A DNA stretch of 20,029 bases, taken from IMG/VR virus record IMGVR_UViG_3300042937_000460, positions 1 to 20,029 of that record, one strand, 5' to 3'. The translations under genes and the position numbers were made by a program. Below are positions 15,001 to 20,029 of this stretch, in pieces. The notes under the pieces are model-generated. The model ran no database searches and was not told the origin of the DNA. It worked only from the letters and a program-made list of their open reading frames with translations. This DNA is from a virus. Each line of letters begins with the position of its first letter. Within the stretch, counting starts at the first letter, position 1.

Positions 15001-16783
15001 CACTACTACCTGAAGTACCAGATGTTCCTGAACTGCCTGATGAACCTGCGGTACCAGTACTACCAGATGAGCCAGATGTTCCACTTGATCCAGACGAGCC
15101 AGATGTTCCTGAACTACCTGATGAACCACCACTACCAGAAGTACCGGTTGATCCTGATGTACCAGATGAACCAGAAGATCCAGTTGTACCAGATGAACCA
15201 GAAGATCCAGTTGTACCAGATGATCCGCTACTACCTGAAGTACCTGTGCTACCAGATGAACCAGAAGTTCCAGAGCTTCCTGCGGTGCCAGAGGTACCGC
15301 TAGTACCAGAAGTTGCGGCAGTAAATGATGTACCGTTTATAGTTAGTGATCCTGTTATAGAAACAGAACCTGTAAATTCATGAGTATTACTTAATTCACT
15401 ACCAAATATAGTCGATCCAGTTACAAAATCTGTTGAAGAAGTTATAACTTGCGCAACTATAGTTTGAGCTGTAAGCGTTCCTGTTATTAAAACATTAGAG
15501 GCAGTTATATTCTGTCTAACAAAAAAGTTATCTGCTGATGATGCTGTTAAAGCATTTATTGCCCAACTAGAAGTGCCAAATAAAGATCCAGTAATACCTT
15601 GAGATACTATAAGCGAACCTGTAATTATTCCATTACCTGTTACTTGGAATCTAGATCCAAAATCACTAGTTTGTCCAACTATTAAATTACCGCCAAGCCA
15701 AGTAGAAGTTGTTGATGTATTACCAATCCAAGTTCTATTTGAATCACTTCCGGTTACACCTACAGATATATTACCAATAAAAATATTATTTTCTCCTGTA
15801 GTATTATTATTTACTCCAGTGCCATACCCCGCTCTATATCCTATAGCAGTATTATTATTACCAGTTGTACTACCTAATAAAGCTTGCAAACCCATTGCAA
15901 CATTATTAGATCCAGATATATTGCTTACTAAAGCAGAAGTTCCTACTGCAACATTAGAAGATCCTACTGCGTTTAGATAAAGAGATCTCCATCCTACTGC
16001 AGTATTATTATTAGATGTATTTAAGTGTAATGATTGATATCCAACTGCTGTATTGCCTGCTCCTACTATACTGGAACTGAGTGCTTGAGTTCCTATTGCA
16101 GTATTTTGAATTCCTGAAGTATTACTTAAAAGCGCCCTATCTCCAATAGCCAGATTAGATACGTTACCTCCACCTTTACCAATACTAATACTATTTATAC
16201 GCGCATCAAAACTACTAGTTAAGTTATCTACTATAGCACTAGAACCAGAAATATATGAAGCAGATATAGAATTTAAAACAAAAGATGCAGTTTGTGCATT
16301 AATTGCCCAACTTGCAGTTCCTTGTAAAGAACCTGTAAGTCCTTGAGTAGATATAATAGATCCGGTTACTTGAAATATAGAACTACCTGTATCATAAAAA
16401 AGATTAGCGGAAGCAGACGCGTTATTAGTACTGCCATCTGAAAGTAAAACTCTTCCTTGTAAAGGATCTGCTATTGTATTAAAACCTGTTCCTGAGGTTC
16501 CAGACGAGCCAGAGGATCCACTTGAGCCTGACGTACCATTTGCGCCAGATGTACCTGATGTACCGTTTGCTCCAGAAGTGCCCGATGATCCATTTGCGCC
16601 TGATGTACCTGAAGATCCATTTGTTCCACCAGTTCCACCGCCACCACCTGCGCCATAATAAAAGTTACCTTCTTCATCTGAAACTACTGTTCTAGTAGCT
16701 GAATTGTTTTCATTCAGATTAACTTTAAGAGTATTGAACCTGGCGTTACCGTCTTGTTTTGGCGCTTCTATACGAAATCCCAT
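9080..16783 (-). CDS. Giant tail fibre with Gly-Ser/Thr triplet segments, YadA-like head repeats and S74 chaperone
   Basis: This 2567-residue protein is probably a trimer that reaches from the tail to the host. In order: residues 1-47, virion-anchoring start; 48-100, 491-780, 903-1247 and 1370-1600, Gly-X-Y triplets made almost only of SSG, TSG, TTG and AG units; 100-490, beta region with YadA-head-like repeats (about 208-335, e.g. NTAIGTQAL, NTAVGYQSL); 781-902 and 1248-1369, two nearly identical connecting modules; about 1600-2450, some nine 'GNVGIGTTxPxxKLxV' repeats; 2468-2567, a peptidase S74 intramolecular chaperone. The S74 dyad is visible as Ser2468 and Lys2473 in SDITLKTNI, so self-cleavage before Ser2468 is expected, followed by a coiled-coil end. 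A promoter motif (with one mismatch) precedes the gene. The glycosyltransferase fusion ends 32 bases upstream. Confidence 0.93.
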   Translation of the reverse strand: MGFRIEAPKQDGNARFNTLKVNLNENNSATRTVVSDEEGNFYYGAGGGGGTGGTNGSSGTSGANGSSGTSGANGTSGTSGANGTSGSSGSSGSSGTSGTGFNTIADPLQGRVLLSDGSTNNASASANLFYDTGSSIFQVTGSIISTQGLTGSLQGTASWAINAQTASFVLNSISASYISGSSAIVDNLTSSFDARINSISIGKGGGNVSNLAIGDRALLSNTSGIQNTAIGTQALSSSIVGAGNTAVGYQSLHLNTSNNNTAVGWRSLYLNAVGSSNVAVGTSALVSNISGSNNVAMGLQALLGSTTGNNNTAIGYRAGYGTGVNNNTTGENNIFIGNISVGVTGSDSNRTWIGNTSTTSTWLGGNLIVGQTSDFGSRFQVTGNGIITGSLIVSQGITGSLFGTSSWAINALTASSADNFFVRQNITASNVLITGTLTAQTIVAQVITSSTDFVTGSTIFGSELSNTHEFTGSVSITGSLTINGTSFTAATSGTSGTSGTAGSSGTSGSSGSTGTSGSSGSSGTTGSSGSSGTTGSSGSSGTSGSTGTSGSGGSSGSSGTSGSSGSSGTSGSSGSTGTAGSSGSSGTSGTSGSSGSSGTTGSSGSSGTTGSSGSAGTSGTSGSAGTAGTSGSSGSSGTTGSSGSSGTTGSSGSSGTSGSSGSSGTAGTSGSSGTSGTRGSSGTSGSSGSTGSSGSSGSSGTTGSSGSSGTTGSSGSSGTTGSSGSSGTSGSSGSSGISGSSGSTGTSGSSGSAGTTGSSGSSGTAGTSGSSGSSGTSGTGFNTITNPADNRILTSLGTTNTANAEANLTFDGTTLTVVGNIVAQTLNVQEVTSSREYVTGSTVNGSLLTNTHQFTGSVSITGSLRIPVSAANPVGTSAGQIYYNSTDNNIYRFNGSTWLAAAGSSGTSGSSGTSGSTGTSGSSGSTGTSGSSGTSGTSGSSGTSGTSGSAGSSGTTGSSGSSGTTGSSGSSGTTGSAGSSGTSGSSGSSGTSGTRGSSGTSGSSGSSGTTGSSGSSGTSGSAGSAGTAGSSGSSGTSGSSGSAGTAGSSGSSGTTGSSGSSGTSGTSGSAGTAGTSGSSGTSGTRGSSGTSGSSGSTGTSGSSGSSGTTGSSGSSGTTGSSGSSGTTGSSGSTGTSGTSGSSGTSGSSGSAGTAGSSGSSGTSGSSGSAGTSGSSGSSGTAGSSGSSGTTGSSGSAGTSGSSGSTGTSGSSGSSGTTGSAGSSGTTGSSGSSGTSGSSGSSGTSGTGFNTITNPADNRILTSLGTTNTANAEANLTFDGTTLTVVGNIVAQTLNVQEVTSSREFITGSSVNGSLLTNTHQFTGSVSITGSLRIPVSAANPIGTSAGQIYYNSTDNNIYRFNGSTWLAAAGSSGTSGSSGSSGTSGSSGTSGTSGSSGSSGTAGSAGSAGTAGSSGSSGTAGTSGSSGTSGTRGSSGTSGSSGSSGTTGSSGSSGTTGSSGSSGTSGSAGSSGSSGTSGSSGTTGSSGSSGTSGTSGTTGSSGSSGTTGSSGSSGSSGSSGSSGTRGSSGSSGSSGSSGSTGSSGSSGSTGSSGSSGSTGSSGSSGSSGSSGTRGSSGSSGSSGSSGSTGSSGSSGSSGTGFNTVANPVDNRVLTSDGTANAANAEANLIFDGTNLGIGTTSPLARLHTGVALSDLSSHTFTNTGAIITSIGVDQTASRTNVLSLLRDGTSGVVYSGLAAFDMSRWQADSVNTRVQLDLRLSNTDTATITDVMSWRSNGNVGIGTTSPTGSLQVNGILSISNNAVIGQGNAYGTIGAANFTTLKLYDSSTGDTVLNNQGYNIQLQTAGGSKVTILNGGNVGINNTTPNQKLDVIGRLKFRSDTSTTPGFWLTGNDGSEDVFVGLQSTTSTSAFGVYSSGQWRFTILNGGNVGIGTTNPTSKLEVDGTISGSEMSFGTNQFASRRYKNTVSNITSSAYVNIGNVTGDNLAAGIRMTVHGTSNNVVINSTIEILVNHSQDIVIQSFSGLYVPITVKITSDNDANFDIAIKTTNAVPNPTTVYVELFPLNSETFIFTTTPAYSSTVLEHPCSPGYNISSTGGTTYYNINNGNVGIGTTTPAQKLEIQGNGAVLRLSTASSPATYYFDIQSNYDSADTINFYGTAGNNLLKYIYNTNALSLQPAGGNVGIGTTTPSVGKLQINTGAASNNAITIQASSQTSITYGIGIDASSNFAIYDNFAASQRVTINGSGNVGIGVTSPTGKLQIDSNNTPTLSGTSPTGAIVIKSTATTALTFGVYENSPFYGWLQMRHGSVADIAYPLSLQPLGGGISVGSTASPSYTLDVNGSIGGSSLYISNTNGIYLNGDAGGLVVNGTGYFYANSTGGSYFQNTVRFRSDIRDDSHTYLTINGGTSNHTYFYGRVGIGDASPACQLQIGNNVSAGGFSNFTDYQILLYKAATATTSYGIGIESSTLMFHSDDQYKFYVDNVAKVLISSTGTLTAAGDLVAYGSPSDITLKTNIKPLTGSLDKVIKLQGVSFTWKEDTEISKMTGIKDDIGFIAQEVKEILPELVRENENGLLSLRDKSITALLVEAIKEQQKQIDELKYLLQSK
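9083..9382 (-). other. Peptidase S74 self-cleaving chaperone domain of the fibre
   Basis: These are the last 100 residues. They start with Ser2468-Asp and have the catalytic Lys five residues later (SDITLK). They continue through FTWK, IGFIAQEV and LPELV, all family hallmarks, and end in a coiled coil of about 25 residues. In characterised S74 proteins the domain trimerises the fibre, then cuts itself off. Confidence 0.88.
9092..9101 (-). promoter_or_regulatory. Putative late promoter inside the 3' end of the fibre gene
   Basis: The coding strand reads ATATTTATTA, 13 bases before the ATG at 9078. The same bases encode the Tyr-Leu-Leu near the fibre C-terminus. It would serve the 114-, 212- and 401-residue genes. 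Confidence 0.45.
11984..12676 (-). repeat. Gly-Ser/Thr triplet segment 4 of the fibre
   Basis: There are 231 codons of Gly-X-Y with X and Y mostly Ser, Thr or Ala and occasional TRG. Proline is absent. Ser and Gly codons vary from unit to unit, so no long exact DNA repeat forms. Confidence 0.9.
12681..13040 (-). repeat. Connecting module B of the fibre (duplicate of 14082-14441)
   Basis: These 120 codons encode a beta module (ITNPADNRIL to STWLAA). It matches module A at 116 of 120 residues by my alignment but differs at about 59 of 360 bases, nearly all synonymous. Confidence 0.88.
13043..14077 (-). repeat. Gly-Ser/Thr triplet segment 3 of the fibre
   Basis: There are 345 codons of Gly-X-Y triplets, the longest of the four segments. 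Nine-residue super-repeats such as SSGSSGTTG recur. It is flanked by modules A and B. Confidence 0.9.
14082..14441 (-). repeat. Connecting module A of the fibre
   Basis: This is the upstream partner of module B, 1401 bases (467 codons) away in the same frame. The four residue differences (Tyr/Phe, Val/Ile, Thr/Ser, Val/Ile) are all conservative. Confidence 0.88.
14444..15313 (-). repeat. Gly-Ser/Thr triplet segment 2 of the fibre
   Basis: There are 290 codons of Gly-X-Y triplets, starting after NGTSFTAA and ending in SGTG-FNTI, the same junction that ends every triplet segment here. Confidence 0.9.
16484..16642 (-). repeat. Gly-Ser/Thr triplet segment 1 of the fibre
   Basis: There are 53 codons, beginning with a Gly-rich run and then SSG, TSG and ANG units. 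It is the shortest segment and the only one with repeated Asn (ANG). Confidence 0.88.
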
Positions 16784-16798
16784 CTTGGACTATCTTTC

Positions 16799-16808
16799 TA
16801 ATACATAT
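16799..16808 (-). promoter_or_regulatory. Putative late promoter of the fibre gene (one mismatch)
   Basis: The coding strand reads ATATGTATTA, one base off the ATATTTATWA motif, 15 bases before the fibre ATG and just past the stop of the glycosyltransferase fusion. Confidence 0.4.
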
Positions 16809-16815
16809 TTGAGAT

Positions 16816-18903
16816 TTATGAATTATTTAGATGTAGACTAATAGCTTTTATAACTTCTTCTCCTGATATTGTTTTACTACACTCAAATTGTCTTTGTGTT
16901 CCTTTATGTTTTGGACACCAATTCCAATCTCCTGGGTCTAGTTGATGTGTATTAAAACAACCTTTGCAGAATCCATCTTTTGTATAAAGTCTAATTGCAT
17001 CTTCAAACTCAGTTATAGGATCAGAAAAACCTGATATTACACACGTTTTTGTTCCTAATGCCCAACTAAGCCAACTAAGACCACTACTAATTCCGATAAA
17101 CATTTGCGACTTTTGTATAGTCTCTATAGTAGTCTCCATACTATTGTCTTTCATATATTCCACTCCTATAGGATTTTTATTTCCCATATATCCGTCTTCT
17201 TCTCTTGAAACTAATACGACTTTATATCCTTCTTTTTTTAGATAGTCGACTACTTTTTGCCACCCTGTTTTATTATTCCAGTATTTAGCTTGAGCTGTAC
17301 TATGAACTGCTATTGATATAATCTTTTCTTTCTTTATACTTTTATCAACTGTTATTCTAGGTCTTAGTTCTTTATATTCTAAACCTAAAATATCAGACGC
17401 TGTTTGTTGAAGAGGAATATGCTTAAAGTCTTTAGGGTTTTTATTATAGTCAATAGTTCCATCTTCATTATAGAACCATCCTATAGTATACATTGCATAA
17501 AGGTTATTAACCGCTTCACCTGGTTTAGCAAACTCAAAATTAGGATATTCTTTTTCAAAGAAGTGATTCCAGAATGTTGAAGTTATTATTTTACAATTAT
17601 GTTTCTTTTGAAACTCTTCTACGTAAGGAAACCATGCTAGTGTATCGCCTAAAGATTTTGAGTCTAGTGCAATATAAACTCTTTTATCTTTTAAGTCTAG
17701 ATTATATTCATACTCATGAATTCCATCAAAAGCTTTTATTTTCCAGTCAACAAAACTTTGTTTGCTAGCTTTAATCCAACAATTAGAAGATATTTTTCCT
17801 GAGTGTAAAACTTCATTCGTTTTGTTATTTATAAAAGACACGTCATAATCTAATTGCTTGCCTCCTACGATTTCAAAGAATGCTGCTTGAATAAAGTTAA
17901 TGTTAAATTGAGGAACAGGTTCTTTTGAAGGTATGGCTAATATATTTGTACTTTCGTAACCTTGTATAAGTTGATCTTTCATAGTGTTAGAATATTTTTT
18001 TAATAGCTCTTTTGTTCTATTCATCCACGATAATTCTAAAGCTGTTGTTTTAGCTAGTTTAGAATATCTGAGGTACTTTATTGGGCTTATTAATTTAGAT
18101 ACAGCTTCTACTATCTGATCTGTATTTCTTTCTACTTTAATTAGACCTTTTAATTCATTATTGTCTTCATATGTTCCTACTACAGGAAGCCTAGATGCCA
18201 TAGCTTCAAGCAACGTTAAATTAGGATGGCCTGCCTCTAATATAGATGCGTGAACAAATATACTATGTTCTTTATATAAGTCTCTTAATTCATCTTCAGT
18301 TAAATCATAAAGAATAGTAAGTTTGTCATAATCAGGAGGAAACTTTTCAAAGTACTTTTTGTTGTTACTAGGCCCTGCTATAGTAATAGGAAGGTCTAAT
18401 TGTTTTGCAGCTTCAATAGCATAACTAAATCCTTTTCTATCTTCAGACTGATCATGAATAAATCCATTATTTGCTACACATAACAATCTATGTTCTTTAA
18501 CTCCTGTAGGAGTAAAATAGTCTGTGTTTACTCCATGAGAAAAGTATTCAGGTATTCCTTCAAAGTAGTCTACTAGGAATTTAGCAGGCACAAATGCTTT
18601 TTTAGCATTCTTTATAGCCTTTAGATTTTCTTTATAGCTACTAGAATCTTTACCATATAAGTAAGCATGGTGATCATGCATAGTGAAGTAATAAGGAATG
18701 CCTCTTTCATGCGCCAGGTTCGCTAGATTTGCCACATGGATGTGTACTATGTCATAGTCGTTTACATCGTCCAGATACGCGATTGTGGAGTCATGGCCTA
18801 GTTTTAGAAGGCAGTTATGTATCTCCCATATAATCTTTTCTACGGCTCCCCAACCATTTGGAGGGATGGGTATTAAACCTGGGGTAACATTGATTATTTT
18901 CAT
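16816..18903 (-). CDS. GT4 glycosyltransferase fused to autotransporter-type O-heptosyltransferase (BAHT/TibC-like)
   Basis: The protein has 695 residues. Residues 1-310 look like a GT-B fold GT4 enzyme: an N-terminal GWGAVEKIIWE segment, a nucleotide-binding half, and HASILEAGHPNLTLLEAMASRLPVVGT, where the two acidic residues (Glu223, Glu233) are nine apart rather than the usual seven. Residues about 335-400 form a beta linker domain (FFEIVGG...NCWIKASK...WKIKAFDG). Residues 405-695 match the bacterial autotransporter heptosyltransferase family: SKSLGDTLAWFPYVEEF, HSTAQAKYWNN (534-544), IGISSGLSWLSWALG (603-617), SGFSDP, then CxxC-x13-C-x11-C (Cys646, 649, 663, 675), the layout of that family's iron-binding finger. 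Known members add heptose to Ser of adhesins. The neighbouring fibre is an obvious candidate substrate. The true donor sugar and acceptor are unknown. The gene starts five bases after the upstream stop, so the two are co-transcribed. Confidence 0.85.
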   Translation of the reverse strand: MKIINVTPGLIPIPPNGWGAVEKIIWEIHNCLLKLGHDSTIAYLDDVNDYDIVHIHVANLANLAHERGIPYYFTMHDHHAYLYGKDSSSYKENLKAIKNAKKAFVPAKFLVDYFEGIPEYFSHGVNTDYFTPTGVKEHRLLCVANNGFIHDQSEDRKGFSYAIEAAKQLDLPITIAGPSNNKKYFEKFPPDYDKLTILYDLTEDELRDLYKEHSIFVHASILEAGHPNLTLLEAMASRLPVVGTYEDNNELKGLIKVERNTDQIVEAVSKLISPIKYLRYSKLAKTTALELSWMNRTKELLKKYSNTMKDQLIQGYESTNILAIPSKEPVPQFNINFIQAAFFEIVGGKQLDYDVSFINNKTNEVLHSGKISSNCWIKASKQSFVDWKIKAFDGIHEYEYNLDLKDKRVYIALDSKSLGDTLAWFPYVEEFQKKHNCKIITSTFWNHFFEKEYPNFEFAKPGEAVNNLYAMYTIGWFYNEDGTIDYNKNPKDFKHIPLQQTASDILGLEYKELRPRITVDKSIKKEKIISIAVHSTAQAKYWNNKTGWQKVVDYLKKEGYKVVLVSREEDGYMGNKNPIGVEYMKDNSMETTIETIQKSQMFIGISSGLSWLSWALGTKTCVISGFSDPITEFEDAIRLYTKDGFCKGCFNTHQLDPGDWNWCPKHKGTQRQFECSKTISGEEVIKAISLHLNNS

Positions 18904-18908
18904 AGTCT

Positions 18909-19886
18909 TTATTTAAATCTAACAAAGCTTTTACTTGTAAGTATTCCTTCTTTAGTATATTTTTTAATGTAGTTTCCTACTGTCATAGTAAATGTATCAC
19001 TATTAGAATCTACTATTTGTGATAAGTATTTTTTAGATAGCGGTAATTTTGTTGATATAATATCGTTTATTGAGAAATTAATATATTCATTAGCATCGCC
19101 GTTATTGTTATTAATATAAACAAACGCTATCTTGTCTGTATTTTCAACTTTTACTAATCGTAATTCAAAAGGATGTGTCATACCGTCTTCTCTAAATGAT
19201 GTTAGTGATGTTTTACTATCTTTAAAATACTCGCTAAAATGAGCACTTTTTATTATCATGATATCATCTAATTTATTTTGGCTTTTTAATGAACAATATA
19301 AAAAATTTTCTAGAATTCCAAAGCTTTTATTTTTAAAGCATTCTTCATTATAGTCATCTATATTTTTACAATTAGGAAAATTATTTAAAAAATAATCAAC
19401 TCCACAACAAAATATATTCGTCTCTAATATAGGGTCAGATTCTAAAGAAAAAAACCAACCATTTTTTTGTTCTAACTCTGATTGTTTAGTAAGACTTTTA
19501 ATTTTTTCAATATCAGATAGTGAATATTCTGAATCTGATTCTATGTAGTAAAATTTAGCATAATAATCTTTTGCAAATCTTAGACCATTTACTATTAATC
19601 TATATATAGCAAATCCAGGATGTGTTGACGATCCTTCTATATATCCTTGGAAGTAAAACTGATCGCAGTCTCCATATATATAAACGTCTTCATTTACAAC
19701 CATTTCATTTCTATAGTCATAGATGTAATAGTTAACCATATTTTGTGTTTCAAAATCCGCAGGATAATGAGTACATAACATGATATCAAAATGCTCTTTT
19801 AAACTTTTTATGCAATTTTTTAATATCTGTTTAGATTTTTCAGAAGAGGGATATGATCCTAATATGACTAAATCTTTTTTTACCAT
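18909..19886 (-). CDS. Possible glycosyltransferase (GT-A-like), not firmly identified
   Basis: This 325-residue protein starts MVKKDLVILGSYPSSEKSKQILKNCIKSL, a Rossmann-like opening of strand, loop and helix. It has two acidic motifs that could bind a metal-sugar nucleotide: YGDCDQFYF (residues 71-79) and YYIESDSEYS (113-122). The second follows a GLRFAKDYYAKF helix in the manner of GT-A enzymes. The C-terminal part (about 245-325) is a separate beta-rich portion with AFVYINNNNGDANEYINFSIND. I do not recognise a named family. A sugar-related job is inferred from these motifs and from being directly upstream of the GT4-heptosyltransferase fusion. Its start overlaps the stop of the gene before it (TAATG), which implies coupled translation. 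No late-promoter motif precedes it. Confidence 0.55.
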   Translation of the reverse strand: MVKKDLVILGSYPSSEKSKQILKNCIKSLKEHFDIMLCTHYPADFETQNMVNYYIYDYRNEMVVNEDVYIYGDCDQFYFQGYIEGSSTHPGFAIYRLIVNGLRFAKDYYAKFYYIESDSEYSLSDIEKIKSLTKQSELEQKNGWFFSLESDPILETNIFCCGVDYFLNNFPNCKNIDDYNEECFKNKSFGILENFLYCSLKSQNKLDDIMIIKSAHFSEYFKDSKTSLTSFREDGMTHPFELRLVKVENTDKIAFVYINNNNGDANEYINFSINDIISTKLPLSKKYLSQIVDSNSDTFTMTVGNYIKKYTKEGILTSKSFVRFK

Positions 19887-20029
19887 TATTTTATTAGATT
19901 AATAAGACAATGATGAGAAGAGTGGTAGTACATAGAATATTTAGACTGTAAAGTATTTATGATATTCTGAGTATCTGGATTGGTTGCTTGTTCTAATATT
20001 ACTATTTGTATTTTTTTAACTGATTCTAT
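19886..20029 (-). CDS. C-terminal fragment of an unidentified protein, cut by window edge
   Basis: The frame is open from the right edge for 47 residues and ends in TAA at 19888-19886. The stop shares its last base with the next gene's ATG (TAATG). The visible end reads VKKIQIVILEQATNPDTQ, then NIINTLQSKYSMYYHSSHH and CLINLIK. The strand-loop-helix start could be a nucleotide-sugar fold fragment, but this is too short to name. The tight overlap argues that it is a real gene in the same operon as the two glycosyltransferase-like genes downstream. Confidence 0.55.
   Translation of the reverse strand: MESVKKIQIVILEQATNPDTQNIINTLQSKYSMYYHSSHHCLINLIK

Noticed and set aside
11841-15383. Long plus-strand ORFs (11841-12713, 12921-14114, 14325-15383) encoding Pro-rich VP/EP/DP/LP repeats
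   Set aside because: They are the antisense reading of the Gly-Ser/Thr triplets, where Gly codons become Pro and stops rarely arise. They have no promoter, no independent codon pattern, and end where the triplets end.

Overview
This window is about 20 kb of the late structural region of a contractile-tailed (myovirus-type, distantly T4-like) phage. All recognisable genes lie on the minus strand, so transcription runs from the right end to the left. The evidence is a tail sheath, a tail tube, a gp26-like baseplate/tail-chaperone protein, a tape-measure protein and a giant tail fibre ending in a peptidase S74 chaperone. The DNA is AT-rich and the start codons lack clear Shine-Dalgarno sequences. 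That is typical of Bacteroidota genes and of phages that infect them, but the host assignment is only an inference. No capsid, portal, terminase, replication, tRNA or rRNA gene is visible.

Layout in transcription order: (1) Right end, 20029-16816: a glycosylation block. It holds the tail of an unidentified gene, coupled by a stop-start overlap to a possible glycosyltransferase, followed by a 695-residue fusion of a GT4 glycosyltransferase with an autotransporter-type O-heptosyltransferase carrying four well-placed cysteines. (2) 16783-9080: a 2567-residue fibre with four Gly-Ser/Thr triplet (collagen-like) segments, YadA-head-like repeats, many GNVGIGTT repeats and a self-cleaving S74 C-terminus. 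(3) 9078-6865: three probable virion or adhesin accessory genes, the last with a Thr-rich linker. (4) 6805-5976: three small genes, two of them followed by a hairpin terminator. (5) 5925-1: the tail module, comprising sheath, a Lys-rich protein, tube, the gp26-like protein, a small gp51-position ORF and the tape measure, which runs off the left edge.

Three things stand out. First, the phage carries its own protein-O-heptosyltransferase homologue next to a fibre with about 900 residues of Gly-Ser/Thr repeat, which suggests a self-encoded fibre-glycosylation system. Second, the gp26-like gene ends in a run of nine T followed by a perfect hairpin, and the downstream ORF is open in the -2/+1 frame, which looks like programmed frameshifting to make a tail-chaperone fusion. 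Third, a 10-base motif (ATATTTATWA on the coding strand) precedes nine transcription units 12-22 bases before the ATG and is the probable late promoter. It is absent from the glycosyltransferase genes, so these may be expressed at another time.

Taken together, the tail module would build the contractile tail, the fibre and accessory genes would provide host recognition, and the glycosyltransferases may decorate the fibre or the host surface.
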